Below are positions 11,201 to 17,409 of a stretch of DNA of 64,000 bases, in pieces; positions within the stretch are counted from its first letter, which is position 1, and every line of letters begins with the position of its first letter. The stretch comes from Theristus sp. LFF4_11 (Eukaryota; Nematoda; Chromadorea; Monhysterida; Xyalidae), in the NCBI GenBank assembly GCA_030248135.1, contig JASANC010001886.1:1-64000 (forward strand). Direction: 5' to 3'. A program made the translations under genes and the position numbers. The notes below the pieces were generated by a model. That model searched no databases, was not told where the DNA came from, and was given only the letters and a program-made list of their open reading frames with translations.

Positions 11201-13545
11201 GTTGGCGTACGGCTGCCCAACACTGTGCGACGGCGCGACGTTGGCGTACGGCTGCCCAACACTGTGCGACGGCGCGACGTTGGCGTACGGCTGCCCAACA
11301 TTGAACGACGGCGCGACGTTTGACATCAGCGGCGGCCCATTGAATGACACCGAAGTTGGCACGGTTGCCGGAAGTTGCACATTCGGCACAGAAAAAGACG
11401 GCTGCGACATTATTGATGGCGCACCAGCTGTGCTGACGACGGTCGAGACTGACTGCGTAGCTACAGTCAGCGTGTCCGCTGAGAGTTCAGCGGTTGGCAT
11501 GCAGACGGCGTCTGATGTGATCGCAGATGGTGCAGGCGACGTTGCCGGCGACTGACTGGACGCACCCATGCGCGTCAGGTGATCCTCGATTTCGACGAGA
11601 ATTGTCTCAAGTTCGTTGAGCTGACGTTCGGCTTGCTGAATTAGCGGCAAAAAGTCTGATGACTTGTCGTCGTATTTTTGCTGATCGGCATCACGTTCAG
11701 CACCCGAAGGCAGTTGCTCGATGTGGTTGATCCAGTCAGCATTGAGACCGTTGATAGCAGTGATTGTTTTTTCGATTGCTCGTTTGGCGTTCAGAGCGGT
11801 GTAGTACTTGTCCCGAAGTTGCTGAACCATGCACTCGCGACTGGCTGCTGAATTGAACAACGGATGGAACTGTGGAACTTTTTGCAGTTGAGAACGTAGA
11901 GTTGCAGTTCTGAGTCCAAGTTGTTGTCGAAAGATGCCAGACATTTTGTCGAGTTAGAAGAATTGATGACGAATTGAAGTTAGACGGTTCGTTGTAAGCA
12001 GCAGTGGTCACCAAATGTTTTGATGTTTTATTGTGTGAAAAGCAAGACTGGACTAAACTGTAAGAACTACAAGCACAAACCAGTAGAAACGAACAAGCAA
12101 CAAGAACTGTAGACAAAACATTACACCGTGTTATGCAGCACCATGAAACGTAAGCAAACGCCAATAGGCATTACGTGGATCAACACACAGCATCACAATA
12201 ATCAATAAGCATGCGTTAATGTAAGAAGCTTCAACACACCGCGGGTCAATGTCTAGAATCGTGAGATATGTGGACATGTTCGTGTGGTTCATTATACCAG
12301 TCATACTGCTTCTCGTGTTCACAATGTGAGAAAGATTTTTTTTAAATTTTTGTTTATCAAAGTTTTCAAATAGATGACAGATGATTTATTCTTTCATGTA
12401 TTCAATTTATTCAATTTTATTCAATATAATTCTTTCATGAAACCATTCTGTCCAGAAAAATCCTACTCGCGATACGGCGCGGACGAACAGCCGGCTTCAA
12501 CGTGATGTTGACGGGCACAGAGCAACGGGCTGCATTGGCAATCGACAGTGACCGCAGTTCAACGGGTGGACGCAGTGGTCGCATTCATGAAGCAGTGTTT
12601 AGTGACGCACTGCTGTGTGAAAATATCGCTGTGGAGTCACTAAATACTGCTTCATGAATGACCGTTAAGAAATTTCAGGCCATTTTTTAGTTGAAAAAAA
12701 CACAATGCGGACTTACATATTTTTGTTCATTTTTTTCGACACGCCTGACCACTGACTCGACGACACTACAGTCTTAATTCCATAACATATCCAACTAGCT
12801 GAATGGTTGATGCATGCATACTGTGCACGAATTGATGAGCATTGCGGAGTTCGGCTTGTGCAGGCATGCATCACGTGACCACCAACCAATCAGCCAGTTG
12901 GACATAAAGTTAGACTGTAAACTTCGTTGTTGTGCTTTTCAAGCAACCTCAGACGATGTGAGCGCGCAGTGGCAGGCGGCTGTGCGCGACGCAAAGATGG
13001 CGTTGACCATCGTGGCCGCATTTGTGTTCTCACGATACGTCGGTGACGGCATCGATATGTTCCGCTATTTGATCAGATTTCTCCCAGGTTCCTGTCTCCT
13101 TATAAAAATTTGAAAATAAAAAATCTGAAACAAAGTAGAATTTTGCGTGACAATCTGATAAGTGGGCGGTCTTATAAAGCGAAGATTAGGAAGTCTCCGG
13201 CCTTATAAACGGAGTGGAATTTCGACCAAGTCAAACTTTTGAATTCTGTGTGGGGGTCGCTGTGGAGGGGTGGAGTCTGTCCTGCGCAGAAAGCATGCAT
13301 CACGTGATCACCACCAACCAATCAGCTGATTGGCTATAATCTAGAGTTTGACTGCGTTTTTGCGTATCATTTTCCTTCAGCGCAGTTGTGGTACATTTTC
13401 ACCGAGACGGTGTCCAGTTCGTATAGCGCCTTGAAAACGCTGGTCTTTGTCGCGTTCAAGTGGGAACAAGTGAAGCTGGCGTTGAATATTGAGAATAATG
13501 CGCAAAACACGACGACTGATCGGCAGAATCTAGTGGACGATCAAT
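2238..13545 (+). CDS. divergent rhodopsin-like GPCR, TM5-TM7 exons, interrupted by the BEL insertion
   Basis: Putative exons on the plus strand: a, about 2238-2265 continuing at 12239/12244-12325 across the BEL element; b, 12456-12565; c, 12953-13042 or 12953-13087; d, 13381 to about 13545. Splice phases agree throughout (GTGAGA donor at 12326, TCCAG acceptor before 12456, phase-1 joins b/c and c/d). The joined frame has an extracellular Cys, a TM5-like run with a proline (VWFIIPVILLLVFTI), a basic third-loop start (KILLAIRRGR), a TM6-like segment (KMALTIVAAFVFS) and a TM7/helix-8-like segment (SSSYSALKTLVFVAFKW). This is the pattern of a class A receptor, but NPxxY is not conserved and I cannot name a ligand family. 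The TM1-TM4 exons were not found. If exon a is right, the BEL element splits codons of the second extracellular loop and the allele is disrupted. The call could be wrong if these are unrelated hydrophobic frames. Confidence 0.42.
2266..2512 (-). repeat. 3' LTR of the BEL element
   Basis: Matches 12016-12238 almost base for base. It is 24 bp longer because of an extra AACTG-rich stretch at about 2313-2340. Read on the minus strand it begins TGTATTGAAG, where the other LTR has TGTGTTGAAG, and ends CATCAAAACA. A short purine-rich stretch immediately outside its inner edge (minus-strand GTGGGAG) is a plausible polypurine tract. Confidence 0.93.
2657..11944 (-). CDS. gag-pol-env polyprotein of a BEL/Pao retrotransposon
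   Basis: A single open frame of 3095 residues starting 71 bp inside the 5' LTR. Domains in order, with approximate residues: coiled N-terminal gag 1-130; Ser/Pro-rich linker with a 13-residue tandem repeat 207-288; BEL gag core (DUF1759-like) 395-560; three CCHC-like zinc knuckles 650-720; aspartic protease with a DSG active site near 793; reverse transcriptase with a YVDN box near 1220 (YVDD is usual); RNase H/A17 region with FVDASE near 1388; integrase with HHCC zinc site, DNGTNF near 1830 and PWEGGAYERM near 1880; a C-terminal DUF5641-like domain 1975-2050. The envelope part follows in frame: hydrophobic segment near 2130, Cys-rich ectodomain, transmembrane segment near 2445, second signal-like segment near 2565, Cys-rich region with a CGCLGCGCFLC cluster near 2707 as in phlebovirus G2-type fusion glycoproteins, and a terminal membrane anchor near 3040-3066. 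There is no internal stop. Env fused in one frame with pol would need proteolytic or RNA-level processing. Confidence 0.95.
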   Translation of the reverse strand: MSGIFRQQLGLRTATLRSQLQKVPQFHPLFNSAASRECMVQQLRDKYYTALNAKRAIEKTITAINGLNADWINHIEQLPSGAERDADQQKYDDKSSDFLPLIQQAERQLNELETILVEIEDHLTRMGASSQSPATSPAPSAITSDAVCMPTAELSADTLTVATQSVSTVVSTAGAPSIMSQPSFSVPNVQLPATVPTSVSFNGPPLMSNVAPSFNVGQPYANVAPSHSVGQPYANVAPSHSVGQPYANVAPSHSVGQPYANVAPSHSVGQPYANVAPSHSVGQPYANVAPPYSGGQPHVSLVPHGVPQSYVNSVSASDANVISNIQGPFSSDSFSSTFAPSSMHVSSSVPSAFMPSSNVQVSGSVIGMAYPPQTTNPVRSAPLSSVPQPFPVPQFRSHGLLPKLPELAIPPFDGNVLNFTSFWEQFVVGVHNQPLPDVQKFGHLKSLLTGRAADVVEGIPLTDANYAQAIDALFRRFGDRGTIRDTLYAQLRTLPKASEKASDIRKTVDTADRILRQLIQQGEDIDIGGGRSIVIRLIQEKLPYSVLADLEHRKPTTIDWTISTFRQALLDVIIIKERLGRINNPNASADGAATRELKKTNKSMKQNKHFTSDVLAVSESSQKTETTPKKTKEKKQGNNAENSSNPKEARKGGSCIFCDDDHYNDQCPKFTTIVDRRAQLTKSRRCFKCFSTQHIAKDCQRRMRPCFYCKGDSHNRAMCPKKFGGSANQKKRSDTKGNTEKTSDNRNPTSVAVSQAVSQANCKKRRKGILMIAEASLVNPKQPDRKVNAKIIIDSGSENTFISDRLRKHLKLQSEGVDKLTLSTFAAKRNQSRSFDVSFLMQLKDGSLLRVESLTVPRITYPHSRPVLSEDDVERINRVPPDSLAADLLCTEAKFEPDVLIGADFYHDIIGTDGTPPIVLPSGLRLVPSKLGFMLGGRYTPVESPSVANGCCLVHTITVDSEELSISREAEQDVQQFWAFETIGITDKPDQNDDAVALQKFLDTVKVENGRYHVCWPWIEETPKFKTNYELAVNRLQSIVRKMNKDDALRQHVHRILEEQFRKGIIERAPDTPDGPVHYLPYHCVVKSESKTTPYRIVYDASARMKQDDCSLNDCMYRGPVLLPDLCGLLMKFRLNKIAILADIEKAFLQIVIQHQDRDCTRFLRLKDFSKPATPENIEVWRFVRVPFGIVSSPFLLAAVVYHLLSTHASPIARQLLPSLYVDNIVTGVANDEAAIKFYKESKELFKDATMNVRQFASNSSALTNALPPEDGVDGVETKVLGIKWNTQLDQLFFKGPKLVAEAEVTKRHVLHVIASVFDPLGYLTPATIPAKIFLQDLWRKGLNWDEKVNDELLSRWKIIEDDLQHLNDISFPRFIPNSENSVLQLHCFVDASERVYAAAVYLRVVDVDSITCHLLFAKNRLGPLKPTTIPKMELLAIYIGSKILTFVQKQAGLSIAASFIWTDSKAALGWTKSEKPKGVFVKNCVREIQKCAASVRYVSTELNPADCASRMLPIEELKNKSSVWRHGPQFLQQTEEFWPADETADGEALDDQVETEDVVELSAQVENRSEIVDISRFSQLNRLNSAVAYAKRSSSIHLAKLSSSYFDVTKPLDADELNEAQKMVERQVQKKHFAKKFEALEAKKDLPLIRQFCLQVDDDGLLRCHGRLSNSQLNVAAKSSILLPKNDQYTNLVIRHVHQKLDHAGVQHTLSVVREKHWIIAGRTQVKRVIQDCGKCRRLGGGPYKIPRMAAYPAERVSQAEPFANTGVDYFGPFNVKEDRKAWVALFTCLVTRAVHLEIVFDMTAESFIDALRRFIARRGQPSRFLSDNGTNFTLTKKVIDTIKQNSEKEDDSFRDVLTYCAQQRIRWKFITAFAPWEGGAYERMVGLVKKAFKAAVGHRLLTPMQAITVLAEVEAVVNSRPLTYLYDDIDSLSVVRPSDFLTPNRCTGALQLDEEDEDDPDYIPQKSTADHLRKVWKKKQSILDKFWTYWQEEYLKSLRERTNVEHKQQRVLARVNAKVGDVVLIREETMPRGAWKIGRIVNLQKGTDDEIRTAEVQLPSKRVIKRSLKLLYPIECSPSDGEDALSSSDRSASSNETDKAKPETKPTLRRSARLKKAQFNLTTVAVTLVCCFFGLTYATPGRCPSNIALRFVKSENCVSSGVVIYKKPDEDLCWKKFQCQKDHQLNNGTCSYQHCKCDDWAIGCVSSPTSSHLSEWDPILKTSLREHCASCQVVREHVPQVELLNGTKFLVKELAVHRTDSLPDGYTCLGEGQRTGTPEFCQEHSCVDTGTQLCYMRHTERAFFVNDRGSFPIKSWGYMTTEPTSVSNPPEKANKCPECRLECRLHGVQITLPQETDLVELCTPPVCYHHKFPRIKDSVRFSPEITMHSHEVTLTVWKRGKIIQKMNKTCHAQSFCEHLECTMCSILIANPHCAPWTVFFLIVGSLLVCLAVAYSLTKCLIWTVPKACNGYKWLSQLILRAVRKCRRPQPTADEIELEDVPVEQHNEEESTQAEQIQEETEFERENEPVPTVSTSGRRRTSVWSFGYKSSPYLSVVITSLAFAITLLPHSHACSEVATITATSDKCIANSRGETTCSITQSTRLTLVPSNQRSCLLVKTQDDEPIGTISIETKNVVLKCHKRNAYFTRSFKMNVESSKRCKSAGSCTSTSCAETKKNTKIAELSNITNNSPGFSYCVDSCGCLGCGCFLCSEACLFYRTWASPTSPIVYKVFDCPNWQLEVDLAISQHLQNQSDARTFKLQPAVSQNWNNMSITVIAASDTTVPALTTKFGSDGEVIVMADASSTGQRVAGTLGQLQCPTQKDAENFACYMALDVCNCVAASNRASCRCNNVKIKVMFCKMNATLPLESNGMMLLPTEDNSVFAEITEGTSVEVQIDVNGLKLVSKAEHNTCHVTVRRIEGCYSCYTGARIELACYSNETTTLAHVTCSDVRFSTRCSRKGLVEEHRINVNHRSVNQQCQVQCNGGTSTFNIDATLTFVPKHRLGTITNQLAVSRTPSGFGGFDFSTFTNLGIGAWIQKLILSLVGILVLVLCFPILMLACTQACSLTLTNLSENLRTRPNPPNANQQGQCQQ
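11078..11323 (-). repeat. 39-bp tandem repeat inside gag
   Basis: About six head-to-tail copies of a 39-bp unit (landmark ACGTTGGCGTACGGCTGCCC), nearly identical to one another. The unit length is a multiple of three, so it encodes a 13-residue repeat built on GQPYANVAP in the disordered gag linker. All three forward and reverse frames stay open across it, which produces spurious overlapping frames. Confidence 0.9.
11996..12015 (-). promoter_or_regulatory. putative primer binding site of the BEL element
   Basis: Directly inside the 5' LTR the minus strand reads TTTGGTGACCACTGCTGC, in the position of a tRNA primer binding site. TGGTGACC-type sites are common in BEL/Pao elements. The tRNA species was not determined. 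Confidence 0.6.
12016..12238 (-). repeat. 5' LTR of the BEL element
   Basis: 223 bp, TG...CA termini on the minus strand, followed outward by the CCGCG target duplication. It should contain the promoter that drives the polyprotein; I did not assign U3/R/U5 boundaries. Confidence 0.93.
12584..12661. mobile_element. hairpin MITE, family B
   Basis: Short element whose ends, CATTCATGAAGCAGT and its complement, form an almost complete hairpin. Four further copies are in the window, at 19907, 25777, 49488 and 55106. It lies in the intron after exon b of the putative GPCR. Confidence 0.85.
12767..12919. mobile_element. pogo-like MITE, family A (diverged copy)
   Basis: TACAGTCTTAATTCCATAAC at the left end and a TAGACTGTA right end, with the family's internal CCACCAACCAATCAGC block. 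TA dinucleotides flank the CAGT...ACTG ends, as in Tc1/mariner/pogo elements. It ends 33 bp before GPCR exon c. Confidence 0.7.
13262..13356. mobile_element. right half of a family A MITE
   Basis: Carries the GCATGCATCACGTGATCACC block, CCAACCAATCAGCTGATTGG and a TAGAGTTTGACTG terminus. The left inverted repeat is missing. It ends about 25 bp before the acceptor of GPCR exon d. Confidence 0.6.
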
Positions 13546-13547
13546 CA

Positions 13548-16500
13548 TGCGGATGCGCGAGCGAGCGCAGCGAGCGGAGAGCGCATCACGCATTATCATG
13601 CGGATGCGCGAGCGAGCGCAGCGAGCGGAGAGCGCATCACGCATTATATGGCTGAATATTCGCTCGCGCGCTTTTTTCAAATTTACTCGCTGCCTCCAGC
13701 GAGCATAGTATAAGCCACAAACTTGGTTCTGTGCACACGAAACGAACACCCAAAGTTGTGCTTGGAGCCGCGAAAAAATTTTCATCGGACAACTTTTCAT
13801 ACGCTGTAGACACGAAAAACCTATTCTGAAAACAGTGTTACTTATTTCCCTTTGTATTTTTTTTTTTTCAGTAGTGTAATCATATGTGTTCGCACCTACA
13901 TTTCTTAACTGAAGTCGTCTCACAATAGAACAAAAATGTTTCCTGGGGTAAAATCATCCGGAGATTTTGAGAAATTGGTCCATTTTTTACCCAGACCCTG
14001 TTTTTGGGTAAAAATTGGGCATTTTTAAAAGTTCGGAGGGTTTTCACCTGGTTTCAAGTGTTCGCACCTGCATTTCTTAACTGAAGTCGTCTCACAATAG
14101 AACAAAAATGTTTCCTGGGGTAAAATCATCCGGAGATTTTGAGAAATTGATCCATTTTTTACCCAGACTTCGTTTTTGGGTAAAAATTGGGCATTTTTAA
14201 AAGTTCGGAGGGTTTTCACCTGGTTTTAAGTGTTCGCCCTTTCAATTTTTAGCTGGGACACTTTCACAATCGAACAAAAATTTTTCCTAGGGTAATTTCA
14301 TCCGTATTTTCTGAAAATTTAGTTTATTTTTTTGCCCGGGCACTTTTTTAGTCAAAATTGCGCATTTTTTGAAAGTTCGTAGCATTTTGACTGAGTATCA
14401 GTTTTCACTCTTACAAATTGTGTCTGAACTACGAAAAATAATAGGAAAAAAGTCTGGTCCGTAGGAATTCAATGCGCTGATCACGGATTTTGGGTTAGTT
14501 TTCTTATGTGAGCAACTCTAGATGCTGAATCGTGACGATTTTTGGCGAATCGGCCGTGGAAATCGGCGAAAACGGTCCAGAAACGAAAAACAAGAAAAGG
14601 GTGTTTTCCAGGGTAATTCAATGCGCTGATCACGAATTTTGGGTTAGTTTTCTTACGTGAGCAACTCTAGATGCTGAATCGTGACGATTTCGGGCGAATC
14701 GGCCGTGGAAATTGGCGAAATCGGTCCATAATCGAAAAACAAGAAAAGGGTGTTTTCCAGGGTAATTCAATGAGCTTATCACGGATTTTGGGTTAGTTTT
14801 CTTATGTGAGCAACTCTAGATGCTGAATCGTGACGATTTTTGGCGAATTGGCCGTGGAAATCGGCGAAAACGGTCCAGAAACGAAAAACAAGAAAAGGAT
14901 GTTTTCCAGGGTAATTCAATGCGCTGATCACGAATTTTGGGTTAGTTTTCTTACGTGAGCAACTCTAGATGCTGAATCGTGACGATTTCGTGCGAATCGG
15001 CCGTGGAAATTGGCGAAATCGGTCCATAAACGAAAAACAAGAAAAGAGTGTTTTCCAGGGTAATTCAATGAGCTGATCACGGATTTTGGGTTAGTTTTCT
15101 TGTGTGAGCAACTCTAGATGCTGAATTGTGACGATTTTTGGCGAATCGGCCGTGGAAATCGGCGAAAACGGTCCAGAAACGAAAAACAAGAAAAGGATGT
15201 TTTCCAGGGTAATTCAATGCGCTGATCACGAATTTTGGGTTAGTTTTCTTATGAGAACAACTCCAGATACTGAATCGTGGCGATTTCGGGCGAATCGGCC
15301 GTGCAAATTGGCGAAATAGGTCCAGAAATGAAAAACAAGAAAACTGTGTTTTCCATGGTAATTCAATGCGCTGATCACGGATTTTAGGTTAGTTTTCTTA
15401 TATGAACAACTCTAGATACCGAATCGTGACGATTTCGAGCGAATCGGTCGTGGAATTTAGCGAAATCGTCCCAGAAATGAAAAACAAGAAAACGGTGTTT
15501 TCCATGATAATTCATTGCGCCGATCACGGATTCTGGGTTAGTTTTTTATGTGAGCAACTCTAGATACTGAATCGTTACGATTTCTGGCGAATCGGCCGTG
15601 AAAATTGGCGAAATCGGTCCAGAAATGAAAAACGAGAAAACGGTTTTTCCAGGGTAATTCAATGCGCTGATCACGGATTTTGGGTTAGTTTTCTTGTGTG
15701 AGCAACTCTAGATACTGAATCGTGACGATTTCGGGCGAATCGGCCGTGGAATTTAGCGAAACCGGTCCAGAAATGAAAAACAAGAAAACGGTGTTTTCCA
15801 TGGTAATTCATTGCGCCGATCACGGCTTTTGGGTCAGTTTTCTTATGTGAGCAATTCTAGGTACTGTATCGTGACGATTTTGGGCGAATTGGCCGTAGAA
15901 ATAGCATAGGCGAAATCGGCCTAAAAACGAAAAATGAAAAACCTGAGTTGTTCGGGGTTTAGAAGAATGTGATTGTGAACCAACGAATTGTGATTTTGGT
16001 CCGACCTTCGGGGCTTATGTAAAAGTCAGAATATTATCTAAAAATGCGGGAGACGCATATAAAAGGAGGAATATGGCCTTGTGTAATTAGTGAAAGACTT
16101 GGCTCGACAACGCTCTTCAAGTCTCTGATGTGGTACACACGGATACAAGTACATAAGAGTCATATTTTTGCGCCGTTTATTCTTTATTTCGGTTGCACAT
16201 GGCAACCCTCGTACATTGTAGACAAATGAAACTTTCACATTTGCTTTATTTCTAGCATTTATCGACTACTAAAGCCACTAAAATAACGATCAGACTTTAG
16301 ATCGCTGTCACTGGTTTGCACAAAGTGTATCGCAGAGGCATTGGGGAACCCAAGGTCTCCTTCTGTGGCAAAGGCAATGACTCACCGGTGTATCCTGTCA
16401 CAAGAGTTTGGTAAAAAGGGTGAAAATCAACGGAAGACAACACTTTTTGCATTGGTGCTGCTGTGTGCACAGCGGTGCGTACGTTAGCAACAACGATAAA

Positions 16501-16802
16501 GCTACATGCAGCAATGTTTTTCAATCTCTGATGTTTCTGTTTTTGCACAGAATTTACAGAATTTCGCACATGGTGTGATTTTAGACTAAACTGAAGAGGA
16601 CAATTGAAAAATAACTTCAAAGTTTTTACGCTTTTCAGCAAGCTTTTAAACAACAAACGCGGCGCAAAAATATGACTCTTATGTACTTGTATCCGTGTGT
16701 ACCACATCAGAGACTTGAAGAGCGTTGTCGAGCCAAGTCTTTCACTAATTACACAAGGCCATATTCCTCCTTTTATATGCGTCTCCCGCATTTTTAGATA
16801 AT
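13548..16802 (+). repeat. composite satellite block, copy 1
   Basis: Begins with a 52-bp unit (GCGGATGCGCGAGCGAGCGC...) present twice in tandem. It continues with about three copies of a roughly 178-bp repeat (13884-14440, landmark GGGTTTTCACCTGGTTT). Next come about ten copies of a roughly 149-bp repeat (14465-15960, landmark GGCGAATCGGCCGTGGAAAT). It ends in an inverted-repeat element (16033-16802). The same order of parts recurs at 22266-25432, so this is a defined repeat unit rather than random satellite. No conserved protein was seen in it. Confidence 0.85.
16033..16802. mobile_element. inverted-repeat element with 143-bp arms
   Basis: Arms 16033-16175 and 16660-16802 are near-perfect reverse complements. 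Each starts ATTATCTAAAAATGCG and contains a TATAAAAG box and later ATTTTTGCGCC. The interior of about 480 bp is unique apart from its counterpart at 24549-25289, where it lies in the opposite orientation. No transposase is seen and no clear target duplication was found. Confidence 0.85.
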
Positions 16803-17409
16803 GATGTTTATGATCAATTATGCTACACAGAAATATTTCTTCTGCGACTCAATGCGTTTTGCTTATATCGGACACAGAAAACGCCTGCTGAACATTTTAC
16901 TGAACAATTTGTTCACCTGCCACTGGCGGGCTGAACACAAATCTGCGTGACCGCAACCTTAAGTACGAGTCTCCTCGTCACAGCAAGTCATGCCGTCATC
17001 GCACTGGCTCACTTCGCAAGCGCACTCTATCGCAGAATAAAATGGATCATATTCTTACAGATTCTTTCGGAAATAACGTCTGTGATAATAAATTTTATGT
17101 TTTGATTCTATTCCACACGTTATGTAGTGCAATGCTTCAACCTTAAGTGTTTGAATATTCACGTCCAAAGTTTCCATATTTTTGTTCAGTATTTTTCATG
17201 ACAACAATGTAATCCATTTTTATGCAGCCAAAACATCGTCGAATGAAGAAAACGGATGCTCTCTATTTCAGTGAGTGTTGTCTTACAGGCCCCACCATGG
17301 GTAAAAATGGGTAAAAACAGTGACATTTTAACTGCACAATAAAATCGTACAAAAAACAAATATACGAAAAAGTCAAAATCAATCATAACCAACACGGAAA
17401 ACCAGAAAA
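16803..17409. other. intergenic stretch before the 3' end of THOC5
   Basis: No conserved gene recognised. A basic, Arg/Ser-rich plus-strand frame at about 16943-17137 has codon use unlike the surrounding AT-rich DNA but no clear splice acceptor. It is recorded among the rejected items. Confidence 0.5.

Larger units (their letters stand above)
2266..12238 (-). mobile_element. complete BEL/Pao LTR retrotransposon with envelope
   Basis: A 9973-bp element on the minus strand, bounded by two LTRs (12016-12238 as 5' LTR, 2266-2512 as 3' LTR) that start TG and end CA. The 5 bp just outside both ends are identical (CCGCG at 2261-2265 and 12239-12243), the expected integrase target duplication. Between the LTRs lies one open frame encoding gag, protease, reverse transcriptase, RNase H, integrase and an envelope-like region. 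LTR identity is very high apart from a 24-bp expansion in the 3' LTR and a terminal substitution, so the insertion looks recent and structurally intact. BEL elements with an envelope related to phlebovirus glycoproteins are known, notably in nematodes. Confidence 0.95.

Noticed and set aside
13544..13655. Repeat-encoded protein ending (CASERSERRAHHAL twice)
   Set aside because: It is the translation of a duplicated 52-bp DNA repeat that also occurs at 22270 outside any gene.
13884..15960. CRISPR-like array
   Set aside because: The repeats are long (149-178 bp) and adjoin without unique spacers, in animal DNA; they are tandem satellite.
16943..17137. Basic Arg/Ser-rich plus-strand frame (RHRTGSLRKRTLSQNK) as a gene or GPCR tail exon
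   Set aside because: No good splice acceptor, no family match, and it lies beyond the satellite block from the GPCR exons. Codon use alone is not enough.
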